In this document: one piece after another, positions 31,228 to 41,200 of the stretch
Layout: every line of letters starts with the position of its first letter
Numbering within the stretch: the first letter of the stretch is position 1
Origin: Sepiola atlantica
Taxonomy: Eukaryota > Mollusca > Cephalopoda > Sepiida > Sepiolidae
NCBI GenBank assembly: GCA_963556195.1
Contig: OY744551.1
Location: 10,138,600-10,202,599, forward strand
Direction of reading: 5' to 3'
Length of the DNA stretch: 64,000 bases
The notes under the pieces: generated by a model
The model's input: only the letters and a program-made list of their open reading frames with translations
The model's database searches: none
What the model was told of the DNA's origin: nothing
Translations under genes and position numbers: made by a program

Positions 31228-31575
31228 TTGATTTACTCCTCTCCAGGAGTTAGGCACAAGGCCAGTTTTTATCTTACTCCCACAAGTAAGATGTGACACA
31301 AGGTCGGGTCGGGAAAGTGGGGTTTAAAAATTGTCTGAGCAGCCCCGTCGGCATTCCCCGGTAGGGGCGCCTCAGGCAGTAAGCAATAAACTTACTCCTC
31401 CCCAAAGAGGGGAGGCGAAGCCTGGGAGGGTGGACCTCCTAGAACTGCACAGGACAGACCCATAGACCGGCGTAAATCAAACCCCCGAAGGCCAAGACAA
31501 TACCAGTCTATGGGGTGCAGTATCCATCGGAACAGATACTACACTTTGATCTTAGCCAAAAGGCCAAGAAATTTT
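31228..31575 (-). mobile_element. U2-snRNA-headed SINE, body type 1, near full length
   Basis: On the minus strand the element begins CTTGGCCTTTTGGCTAAGAT, CAAAGTGTAGTATCTGTTCC, which is U2 snRNA from about nucleotide 9 to 46 with one or two changes. The body follows: GATACTGCACCCCATAGACT, GCCTTCGGGG, GGAGGTCCACCCTCCCAGG, CTCTTTGGGGAGGAGTAAGT and CGCCCCTACCGGGGAATGCC. It ends in TGTGCCTAACTCCTGGAGAG and GAGTAAATCAATA. No pol III A/B boxes are seen in the U2 part. No poly-A tail. Sister copies: 34381, 50542, 53377. Confidence 0.88.
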
Positions 31576-31792
31576 GACAGGTAATTTCGGCTGTCGAACA
31601 CGACAATCTGCAACACTTCCGATGTAGGATTTTCCACCACCCCTACCTAGGATTTTAGGGGCGTGCTTCTACTGCTACCACACACACATTTCTTCTACAT
31701 ATGAAGATTTTTTTTATTGCAGGTGGCGTACTAAACATTAGAATGCCAAAAGTCGCTGTATGTCATGTCAGACATTCTGGAGCCACTCAGTC

Positions 31793-31985
31793 AGTAAGGA
31801 CAGTCCTTCTTTAACATTCCCGTTTCATATATACATATACTGACTATAGCTTAGACACATATAAAAAAACACCTTTTCTCGTATATACACACATTTGGGA
31901 ATTTTATCATTCATACACAAACGTAACGTCTCGTATAAAAGTATTTATCTCGGTCGGTCGATATACACTCTTCTTTCGCGTTTGT
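31793..31985. repeat. Dispersed repeat F (copy 2)
   Basis: Partner of 30128-30300: GTAAGGACAGTCCTTCTTTA, CATATACTGACTATAGC, CGGTCGATATACAC. Between 31990 and 32550 there is a block ACCTGAACCGAAACGAGCAT (32337) repeated at 51054, otherwise AT-rich sequence that may be an intron of the gene ending at 32563-32748. Confidence 0.55.
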
Positions 31986-32562
31986 AGTTCCACGTGTTAC
32001 TACATTGTGTGTATTGTTTCACACGCTCGTAAATTCATCCCAAAATATCAGACAACATTTCACGTAGATGAACCAAACACCCAACAAAGGTCAGCTGCAA
32101 AGTGATTGGCGCAACATATGGCAATATTTGACGTGAGCAAAGAAAATGGTGACAGCCCGATTTTAAAAGAACGTTTCAAAATCTCACGTCAACCTTCTTT
32201 TTTTTTTTTTAATTCTATTAACTAGTTTACACCTGCCGTCCAAATTGATGGAAAATAAAAATTATGCTTCGCCAGTGTTCGCACTAATCTAAATCTGGAC
32301 CCACCCTTTCTTCTTCTCTGCACTCTGACTTATGACCTGAACCGAAACGAGCATGCACACGTCTCCCATTCAGAATATTTTATGCAAAGTTTGGCTCCCT
32401 CTTTTGTTATTGTCATTGTGCCCCATTTTTTCTTGTGGCATCCGTAAATTGAAAGAAAAAGTGTAGTACTACAAACGGCAAGCAGCAGCATGACAACCAA
32501 CTAATATGCATGTACGGACACTTTTTTCTTAATATGAACTCTTCTCTATTCCCTACAACTAG

Positions 32563-32748
32563 GACATTTATCCTTCACATTATGGACTCTCAGCCCTTTT
32601 CTTAATCCTGGCTCCTACACTTATTTTATTACTAATATCATTCTCCTTTGCAATTATTACGAATGTTTATGAAAGATGGCCCAATGAAGTTGTTATAAAT
32701 ATTAGAAATGGACTCCGTCCCTTTTCTATAGAAGAACAGTCTTTCTAA
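32563..32748 (+). CDS. Possible terminal coding exon of a membrane protein
   Basis: A good 3' splice site (TCTTCTCTATTCCCTACAACTAG, ending at 32562, quoted here as tract TCTCTATTCCCT + ACAACTAG) precedes an exon open in one frame only. It reads DIYPSHYGLSALFLILAPTL, ILLLISFSFAIITNVYERWP, NEVVINIRNGLRPFSIEEQS, F and a TAA at 32746. It has one strong membrane segment (about residues 9-34) followed by a charged cytosol-like tail of 27 residues. At 32767 GAG|GTAAGC is a consensus 5' splice site, so the stop may lie 18 bases before an exon end, followed by a 3'-UTR exon. It resembles no transposon protein in the window. I cannot name the family, and no upstream exon was identified. Confidence 0.5.
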   Translation, partial: DIYPSHYGLSALFLILAPTLILLLISFSFAIITNVYERWPNEVVINIRNGLRPFSIEEQSF

Positions 32749-33099
32749 CTTTGCCCTCATGGGGAGGTAAGCAAATCAAAAGAAAATATATAATACTAAA
32801 TCTTGCAAGTCATTAACAATAAGTTCATGAAAACTTTTGTCAAACATTGATCAGTTTACTCGAAATAACAAAATGGGTGTCGGCTTCAAAATATCAGTTT
32901 TCATTTTTTTTTTTTTTCGTTCTTTTTTTAGAATGACAATAAGTTAACGAACACATCTCTATATTAAAGCAAATTATAAGACAACTTCACGTGTTTTCGT
33001 GTGTGTATTTCAATTTCTCGTTACTATGTGACTTACAAATCTATTACTATTAGTAATAGAAGTACAATAGTAGATTGATCGGAGTAATAGTATAGTTTG

Positions 33100-33620
33100 G
33101 CTATACTAATGGAGATTTGGTATCTGTCCGTCTGAAGTCAAAATTGTACTTTACTTCGATTAATGTGCTATTGTACTTCTATTACTAATGGAGATTTGGT
33201 ATCTGTCTGTCTATACTGTTACTTCTATCAATCTACTATTGTATTTTTATTATTAATAGAGATTTGGTATCTGTCTGTCTGAAGTCGAAACTATACTATT
33301 ACTTCTATAATGTACTATTGTATTTTTATTACTAATGAAGATTTGGTATCTGTCTGTCTGAAGTCGAAACTATACTATTACTTCTATAATGTACTATTGT
33401 ATTTTTATTACTAATGGAGATTTGGTATCTGTCTGTCTGAAGTCCAAACTATACTATTACTTCTATAATGTACTATTGTATTTTTATTATTAATGGAGAT
33501 TTGGTATCTGTCTGTCTGAAGTTCAAACTATACTATTACTTCTATAATGTACTATTGTATTTTTACTACTAATGGAGATTTGGTATCTGTCTGCCGAAAC
33601 TATACTATGAATTTTATTAA
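33100..33620 (+). repeat. 79-bp tandem repeat
   Basis: GATTTGGTATCTGTCTG starts at about 33114, 33193, 33261, 33340, 33419, 33498 and 33577, so the period is 79 bp with one shortened unit. Each unit carries TACTATTACTTCTATAATGT and a TTTTTATTACTAATGGA step. Confidence 0.92.
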
Positions 33621-33649
33621 TTGCAATATTGTATGTTTATATGTTTTTA

Positions 33650-34230
33650 TGTAAAGTATTTACTCGTAAACTAATTAACCGACCATTATGATTTTTGGAA
33701 CACAGATGCTTGACGTGAGGGTGAGTAATGTGTGCTATGTTTAGTTTTATGCAAAGGGGACAAAGAGGGGGGATGGAAAGCCCTTTGTGAAAATGGAAAT
33801 ACCTCCGATTTTTTTTAAATTCAACAATATGTACTAGGTATTAATTAATAAATGTTCCTCAAAATTTCAGTTACTTTGGAGTATTGTAAAAGGGATTTTA
33901 AGGCGCATACTATGGTCACAACCTCCCATTTGAAAATTCAAATATTTCAGATTTGCATTGAATTTGATCCATAGTCATTAGACACCAATTAAGCAAGATT
34001 CCCTGAATTTCAATCTCTTCTTAAGACCCCCTTAAGCTTAAGCCGTTAATTTTAGACATTTTCTAGAATAAAAAATAATGTAATAGATTGTGATCCAAAA
34101 TTAGAATACAGATACTAGACATAAGGTTTGATTTCAATCTTCGTAAGGAGACATAAAAGTGGTGTAAAACCCTTTTGTTTAGGGAATAAATTTTACCTGT
34201 CCTGGGACGGGTATTCTTCTAGTAAAATCA
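33650..34230 (+). mobile_element. Dispersed element D (copy 1)
   Basis: TTTGATCCATAGTCATTAGA, ATTTCAATCTCTTCTTAAGA, AAGCTTAAGCC, GACATAAAAGTGGTG and TACCTGTCCTGGGACGGGTA recur at 52600-53215 (plus), and inverted at 45054-45500 and 58586-59035. Four copies in 64 kb, with a CCTGGRACRGG palindromic end. No open frame and no recognisable superfamily. Confidence 0.7.
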
Positions 34231-34380
34231 TAAGACATGTGTTTGTTTTTCTCGTGACTTTGTGACTTACACAGTGAATTAATATTTTTTAAATTGATTT
34301 ATTACTAGTGGTACCCGTGCCCTGACATCGCCTGGGAAAATTAAGAAAACTAAGAATTACAAATCCACAAGTAAATTGGC

Positions 34381-34710
34381 CTTTTGGCCAAGATCAAAGT
34401 GTAGTATCTGTTCCGATGGATACTGCACCCCATAGACTGGTATTGTCTTAGCCTTCGGGGCTTGATTTACGCCGGTCTACGGGTCTGTCCTGTGAAGTTC
34501 TAGGAGGTCCACCCTCCCAGGCTTTGCCTCCCCTCTTTTGGGAGGAGTAAGTTTATTGCTTACTGCCTGAGGCGCCCCTACCGGGAAATGCCGACGGGGC
34601 TGCCCAGGCAATTTTTAAATGGCCAGATAGCTCACCTCTCAAGCGCTGGCTTATCTAATCTCACTTTCCCGACCTTGTGTCACATCTTACCGCTGTGGGA
34701 GGTAGATAAA
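34381..34710 (+). mobile_element. U2-snRNA-headed SINE, body type 1
   Basis: GGCCTTTTGGCCAAGATCAA, AGTGTAGTATCTGTTCC opens the element, followed by the same body modules as 31228. About 40 extra bases (GGCCAGATAGCTCACCTCTC, AAGCGCTGGC..) are inserted after AATTTTTAAA. The 3' end changes near 34690 into TGTGGGAGGTAGATAAATAA. It sits next to a TACCCGTGCCCTGACATCGC motif at 34315. Confidence 0.85.
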
Positions 34711-34746
34711 TAACTTGACTTGTTACTCGGGGTCAAATATTACAAC

Positions 34747-35034
34747 AGCTATGTCCGTAATGCCATGCTACATGCAAGTGAATAATGGGGTCCTACGTAT
34801 TCGGTCTTTCTGGGCATGCCGAGGAATGACATGGCTATGGTTTCATTGATTTGGGGTGTGCGCTTTGATGACAGAATCAGTTCTGACTCCCTTTTGTTGA
34901 GGTTGAAGGTGCCCAGACTGGAGTCTGCTCTGTGTTGCAACCGCGTACGGTGGTATGGACATGTTGAACGAAGCTCTGGTTGGATTAATAGGCGTACACC
35001 ATCTCAATTGAGGGTAAGCGAGGAAAAAGATTGA
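34747..35034 (+). pseudogene. LINE ORF2 C-terminal region, first half (interrupted)
   Basis: Frame from 34747: SYVRNAMLHASE, one stop, WGPTYSVFLGMPRNDMAMV, SLIWGVRFDDRISSDSLLLR, LKVPRLESALCCNRVRWYGH and VERSSGWINRR. Same family architecture as 9493-10052 (RNDRAMVRWIC, NRLRWLGHIERSDGWI). The frame should continue with a GRPRKTW block, which is not here but appears at 36420, after the minisatellite. Confidence 0.85.
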
Positions 35035-35039
35035 AATTT

Positions 35040-36235
35040 TTAAAATCTGTTTTTATTTTACTTGTTAATAAAAATAAATGTTGAAAATATCAATTTAAAA
35101 AAATGTTGAATATCAATTTAAAAAATGTTGAATATCAATTTTTAAAAAATGTTGAATATCAATTTAAAAAAATGTTGAATATCAATTTAAAAAATGTTGA
35201 AAATATCAATTTAAAAAAATGTTGAATATCAATTTAAAAAATGTTGAATATCAATTTAAAAAAATGTTGAAAATATCAATTTAACAAAAGTTTGAATATT
35301 AATTTAAAAAACTGTTGAAAATATCAATTTAAAAAATGTTGAATATCAATTTAACAAAAGTTTGAATATATATTTAAAAAACTGTTGAAAATATCAATTA
35401 AAAAAAATGTTGAATATCAATTTAAAAAGATGTTGAAAATATCAATTTTAAAAAAATGTTGAATATCAATTTAAAAAAATGTTGAATATCAATTTAAAAA
35501 ATGTTGAAAATATACATTAAAAAACTGTTGAAAATATCAATTTAAAAAAATGTATAATATAAATTTAAAAAAATGTTGAATATCAATTTAAAATAATGTT
35601 GAAAATATCAATTAAAAAAAATGTATAATATCAATTTAAAAAAATGTTGAATATCAATTTAAAAAAATGTTGAATATCAATTTAAAAAAATGTTGAATAT
35701 CAATTTAAAAAATGTTGAATATCAATTTAAAAAGATGTTGAAAATATCAATTTAAAAAATGTTGAATATCAATTTAAAATATGTTGAATATTAATTTTAA
35801 AAATGTTGAATATCAATTTAAAAAATGTTGAAAATATCAATTTAAAAAATGTTTAATATCAATTTTAAAAAATGTTGAATATCAATTTAAAAAAATGTTG
35901 AAAATATCAATTTTAAAAAATGTTGAATATCAATTTAAAAAATGTTGAATATCAATTTAAAAAAATGTTTAATATCAATTTAAAAAAATGTTGAAAATAT
36001 CAACTTAAAAAAATATTGAAAAGATCAATTTAAAAAATGTTAAATATCAATTTAAAAAAATGTTGAAAATATCAATTTAAAAAAATGTTGAATATCAATT
36101 TAAAACATGTTGAATATCAATTTAAAAAATGTTGAATATCAATTTAAAAAAACGTAGAATATCAATTTAAAAAATGTTGAATATCAATTTAAAAAAATGT
36201 TGAAAATATCAATTTTAAAAAATGTAATTTTTACT
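35040..36235 (+). repeat. 1.2-kb AT-rich minisatellite inserted in a LINE
   Basis: About 50 units of AAAAAATGTTGAATATCAAT-TT, alternating irregularly with a slightly longer AATGTTGAAAATATCAATTT form. It separates the two halves of one LINE reading frame. Confidence 0.95.
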
Positions 36236-36419
36236 TGAGATTGACATCTGATAGGGACATATTCTTTTGTTTATTTATTTTTTCTTTAGTTTTTATATGC
36301 CAATGTGTTTTTTATTATTTTAAAAAAGTAGTGTGTTTATGAATTAATGACTCCAGTGTCAAGTTATTTTTACCTTTTTATTTGTTATTTGTCTAAATGG
36401 TGTCCATCTAATAGACCTG

Positions 36420-36760
36420 ACCAGGCCGAGAAAGACTTGGAATGACTCAGTCGAAGATGACCTCAAGCAATGGCACATCAAAACCAACGTTAATGATAGG
36501 ATTTTATGGAGAAAGGCGCTTCGTGCCGACGTGGCCAAAGTGCAACCCGCATCCGATATGTAAGAAACATGTTAAACAAGGAAGAAGTCTTGTGGCGGAA
36601 TTGATGATCTTGAGCCAGAATCGAGCGGTGGAGATGGCCCGGACTTACTTCATCCCCGCAGTAAGAGGGTCCGCCTTTGCCTGGCTTGCAGATGGAAAGG
36701 GAAATAAGTTTTGGCTTACTAGTTTTCTAGTGAGGATTGAACTTGCAACCTCGAAATAAC
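36420..36760 (+). pseudogene. LINE ORF2 C-terminal region, second half, and 3' UTR
   Basis: From 36425: RPRKTWNDSVEDDLKQWHIK, TNVNDRILWRKALRADVAKV and QPASDM then a stop. GRP(R/K)KTW..V..D followed by W is the last conserved block of these LINE proteins. It completes the frame broken at 35034. A 3' UTR follows, including TGAGCCAGAATCGAGCGGTG (also near 1851). A partial second copy of the last coding block is at 37430-37500. Confidence 0.85.
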
Positions 36761-36904
36761 AAATCTACTGGTTGCTGCACAATAATACGTGGATTCGTCT
36801 TGACGACAAATAGATTATGATTATGAAAATGATTGTTTTTTCTGATTGGTTAAGCGGAATTAACTGAAGGAAAATCTGCTAATAAAAAGAGAAGATTATT
36901 AATC

Positions 36905-36942
36905 ATAATGGGTGAAGGCGAAGGCGAAGGCGAAGGCGAAGT
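36905..36942 (+). repeat. (GAAGGC)n microsatellite
   Basis: Four to five GAAGGC units. Nothing else is supportable in 36770-37070 apart from the single MITE end GTGCTTCTACAGGAATTGAA at 37019. Confidence 0.85.
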
Positions 36943-37098
36943 GAGTGTTGAGTGAGACTCTGCGGTGAGCCAAAGTATTTTTTGTTCATTGGAGCTCAAA
37001 GTTACACAGAAGGTTTTTGTGCTTCTACAGGAATTGAACCGAACTGAGTTTTTTTTTTGTTTGTTTAACGTTTGGAGTCTAGTCATAGACTTCTGAAT

Positions 37099-37365
37099 TC
37101 CCATCTTTCAAGTCTTTTGAAATACAGCGTGCGAGGGCTATCTGAGGACATTTTTCGTATGTTAAATGAACAACAATATTTTAACAAAAAATATTTAAAT
37201 CAAATTGACACAAATATCTTTGGTGATACTTCTTTATCTAATTATTCTATGAGTTCATCTTTCGCTTCAATGACTTCTTCCATTCGGGCTCGAAACCGTT
37301 CACCAGCTGAAATTAAGTGGTCCCTATTCATTTCTGGACAATGGGGGCCTTTATTGAAACTATGA
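37099..37365 (+). CDS. Serine-rich open segment, possible exon
   Basis: A stop-free frame spans 37072-37365 with no ATG near its start, so if real it is an exon rather than a whole gene; TTTTGTTTGTTT... and GTCATAG before 37099 could act as a 3' splice site. It reads LNSHLSSLLKYSVRGLSEDI, FRMLNEQQYFNKKYLNQIDT, NIFGDTSLSNYSMSSSFASM, TSSIRARNRSPAEIKWSLFI and ends at TGA. Length and composition are better than chance frames nearby, but no family is recognisable and no donor site is convincing. Confidence 0.25.
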   Translation, partial: SHLSSLLKYSVRGLSEDIFRMLNEQQYFNKKYLNQIDTNIFGDTSLSNYSMSSSFASMTSSIRARNRSPAEIKWSLFISGQWGPLLKL

Positions 37366-37424
37366 GGATGTCGATTAGTCTTCCTTTCAACAACGCTCCA
37401 CACGTAATAGTCCAATGTAAATGA

Positions 37425-37510
37425 TAAAGTTTGATGGATGAAAGTTGCTTTGTGCCACTATGGCCAATGTGCAACCCGCATCTGATATGAAAGGAATGCG
37501 TTTGTTGCTA
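37425..37510 (+). mobile_element. Partial duplicate of LINE C-terminus
   Basis: AAAGTTGCTTTGTGCCACTA, TGGCCAATGTGCAACCCGCA and TCTGATATG match the last coding block at 36510-36562 (ALRADVAKVQPASDM). Short and broken. Confidence 0.6.
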
Positions 37511-37629
37511 GAAAAGTCTGCACTGTTACTATCGGCGCAATCTTGCATCCCTAGGCTTGTTTTGCTAGTACTTCCACAGAATATTCTGTGACGAACTAAC
37601 TGCATTTGTACCCCCCCTCAACCTTCTTC

Positions 37630-37855
37630 TTCTTCTTTCTTGTGAATTAGATCATTCTGGTGTTGGCATTAGTTTCCCCAATGTTTTTCTAGTTAGAAAT
37701 CTTTCTGGAAAGACATCGGGTACTTACAGGAAGGACCACAGGAAGGTTGCCAACATCCCTAAGTGAAAGTGGTACTATGGAACCGACTGGATTCGAACTT
37801 GGAACACCCAGGTCTTCAGTCCATGTCGTTATCCACTTGACCCCCCCCTCACCTC
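37630..37855 (-). mobile_element. tRNA-derived SINE, second copy of the 22043 family
   Basis: Minus strand keeps AAGTTCGAATCCAGTCGGTT (B box GTTCGAATCC), GGGATGTTGGCAACCTTCCT, GATGTCTTTCCAGAAAGATT and CCAATGCCAACACCAGAATG. The A-box side has been replaced by a C-rich GGGGTCAAGTGGATAACGAC-like text. More diverged than the 22043 copy. Confidence 0.8.
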
Positions 37856-37879
37856 CCCCCCCCTCAACCTAAATACCCC

Positions 37880-38175
37880 CAACAAATCCGACTAGCAGCA
37901 AAATCCCACCCCTTCCCTGTAGAGGTCCCTAGATACCAGAAACCTTTCTACTCTAATAGATTCTTTCTGCAGATCGCTTGCCTTTGGAGTTCCATCCCTG
38001 CTTCTTGTTTCTATGACTGGATTACCATGCAGAAATTTAAATAGAATGTGAACAAACATTTCACTGTACAACTCCCAACTTAGGATGCCTCCCTATAAAT
38101 CTGGCCCCTAATAACAGTAGCCCCTTACATCTCAGTGGCAATGTACCTAGTTTGGAATGAATCAAGTAAAAAAAA
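37880..38175 (+). mobile_element. LINE family A 3' end, left border of the giant array
   Basis: CCCCTTCCCTGTAGAGGTCC, CTTTCTACTCTAATAGATTC, CATGCAGAAATTTAAATAGA, ATTTCACTGTACAACTCCCA and CCCCTTACATCTCAGTGGC, then A-rich end at 38167-38176. Matches the tails at 13335 and 55480. It abuts the 4.9 kb tandem array. Confidence 0.75.
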
Positions 38176-38204
38176 AGGAGAGCTACTACTGACTTGTTTG
38201 GTTG

Positions 38205-41200
38205 GCCACAATGTGTGTGTGTGTGTTTTGGGGGTGTGGTTTTCATTTACAATCATCATTATTTTTTTTGTGTTTTTTGTTTTGGGAGTGTGGTTTTAAT
38301 TTAAAATCATCATTATTTTTTTTGTTTTGGGGGTGTGGTTTTAATTTAAAATCATCATTATTTTTTTTTTGTTTTGGGGGTGTGGTTTTAATTTACAATC
38401 ATCATTATTTTTTTGTTTTGGGGGTGTGGTTTTAATTTACAATCATCATTATTTTTTTTTGTTTTGCGGGTGTGGTTTTAATTTACAATCATCATTATTT
38501 TTTTGTTTTGGGGTGTGGTTTTAATTTAAAATCATCATTATTTTTTTTTGTTTTGCGGGTGTGGTTTTAATTTAAAATCATCATTATTTTTTTTTTGTTT
38601 TGGGGGTGTGGTTTTAATTTACAATCATCATTATTTTTTTGTTTTGGGGTGTGGTTTTAATTTACAATCATCATTATTTTTTTTTGTTTTGCGGGTGTGG
38701 TTTTAATTTAAAATCATCATTATTTTTTTTTTGTTTTGGGGGTGTGGTTTTAATTTACAATCATCATTATTTTTTTTTGTTTTGCGGGTGTGGTTTGAAT
38801 TTACAATCATCATTATTTTTTTTTGTTTTGGGGTGTGGTTTTAATTTACAATCATCATTATTTTTGTTTGTTTTGGGGGTGTGGTTTTAATTTACAATCA
38901 TCATTATTTTTTTTTGTTTTTTGGGGATGTGGTTTTAATTTAAAATCATCATTTTTTTTTGTTTTGGGGGTGTGGTTTTAATTTACAATCATCATTATTT
39001 TTTTTGTTTTGGGGTGTGGTTTTAATTTTAAATCATCATTTTTTGTTTGTTTTGGGGGTGTGGTTTTAATTTACAATCATCATTATTTTTGTTTTGGGGG
39101 TGTACTTTTAATTTAAAATCATTTTTTTTTGTTTTGGGGGTGTGGTTTTAATTTATAATCATCATTATTTTGTTTGTTTTGGGGGTGTGGTTTTAATTTA
39201 AAATCATTATTTTTTTTGTTTTGGGGGTGTGGTTTTAATTTACAATCATCATTATTTTTTTTGTTTTGGGGTGTGGTTTTAATTTTAAATCATCATTATT
39301 TTTTTGTTTTGGGGTGTGGTTTTAATTTACAATCATCATTATTTTTTTGTTTTGGGGGTGTGGTTTTAATTTACAATCATCATTATTTTTTTGTTTTGGG
39401 GTGTGGTTTTAATTTACAATCATCATTATTTTTTTTTGTTTTGGGGTGTAGTTTTAATTTACAATCATCATTTTTATTTTTGTTTTGGGGGTGTAGTTTT
39501 AATTTACAATCATCATTTTTATTTTTGTTTTGGAGGTGTGGTTTTAATTTACAATCATCATTATTTTTTTTGTTTTGGGGGTGTGGTTTTAATTTACAAT
39601 CATCATTATTTTTTTTGTTTTGGGGGTGTGGTTTTAATTTAAAATCATCATTATTTTTTTTGTTTTGGGGGTGTGGTTTTAATTTACAATCATCATTTTT
39701 GTTTTGTTTTGGGGGTGTGGTTTTAATTTACAATCATCATTTTTTTTTGTTTTGGGGGTGTGGTTTTAATTTACAATCATCATTATTTTTGTTTGTTTGG
39801 GGGGGGTGTGGTTTTAATTTACAATCATCATTATTTTTTTTGTTTTGGGGTGTGGTTTTAATTTACAATCATCATTATTTTTTTTGTTTTGGGGTGTGGT
39901 TTTAATTTACAATCATCATTATTTTTTTTGTTTTGGGGGTGTGGTTTTAATTTACAATCATCATTATTTTTTTGTTTTTGGGTGTGGTTTTAATTTACAA
40001 TCATCATTATTTTTTTTGTTTTGGGGGTGTGGTTTTAATTTACAATCATCATTATTTTTTTTGTTTTGGGGTGTGGTTTTAATTTACAATCATCATTATT
40101 TTTTTTGTTTTTGGGTGTGGTTTTAATTTACAATCATCATTATTTTTTTGTTTTTGGGTGTGGTTTTAATTTACAATCATCATTATTTTTTTTGTTTTGG
40201 GGTGTGGTTTTAATTTACAATCATCATTATTATTTTTGTTTTGGGGGTGTGGTTTTAATTTACAATCATCATTATTTTTTTGTTTTTGGGTGTGGTTTTA
40301 ATTTACAATCATCATTATTTTTTTTGTTTTTGGGTGTGGTTTTAATTTACAATCATCATTATTTTTTTGTTTTTGGGTGTGGTTTTAATTTACAATCATC
40401 ATTATTTTTTTGTTTTTGGGTGTGGTTTTAATTTACAATCATCATTATTATTTTTGTTTTTGGGTGTGGTTTTAATTTACAATCATCATTATTTTTGTTT
40501 TGGGGGTGTGGTTTTAATTTATAATCATCATTATTTTTTTGTTTTTTTGTTTTGGGGGTGTGGTTTCAATTTAAAATCATTATTATTTTTGTTTTGGGGG
40601 TGTGGTTTTAATTTAACATCATCATTATTATTTTTGTTTTGGGGGTGTGGTTTTAATTTACAATCATCATTATTTTTTTTGTTTTGGGGGTGTGGTTTTA
40701 ATTTACAATCATCATTATTTTTTTTGTTTTGGGGTGTGGTTTTAATTTACAATCATCATTATTTTTTTGTTTTGGGGGTGTGGTTTTAATTTAAAATCAT
40801 CATTATTTTTTTTTTATTTTGTGGGTGTGGTTTTAATTTACAATCATCATTATTTTTTTTGTTTTGGGGGTGTGGTTTTAATTTAAAATCATCATTATTT
40901 TTTTTTGTTTTGGGGGTGTGGTTTTAATTTACAATCATCATTTTTTTGTTTTTGTTTTGGGGGTGTGGTTTTAATTTAAAATCATCATTATTTTTGTTTG
41001 TTTTGGGGGTGTGGTTTTAATTTACAATCATAATTATTTTTTTTGTTTTGGGGGTGTGGTTTTAATTTACAATCATTATTTTTTTTGTTTTTTTTTGTTT
41101 TGGGGGTGTGGTTTTAATTTACAATCATCATTATTTTTTTTTGTTTTGGGGGTGTGGTTTTAATTTACAATCATTATTATTTTTGTTTTGGGGGTGTGGT

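Noticed and set aside
31500..31575. Functional U2 snRNA gene
   Set aside because: Only about 40 bases of the U2 5' part; the branch-site pairing region, Sm site and 3' stem-loops are missing, and the same junction to a SINE body recurs.
34749..34940. Minus-strand frame opposite the LINE C-terminus
   Set aside because: Shadow of the plus-strand LINE frame. The same applies to 51516-51779 and 56190-56453.
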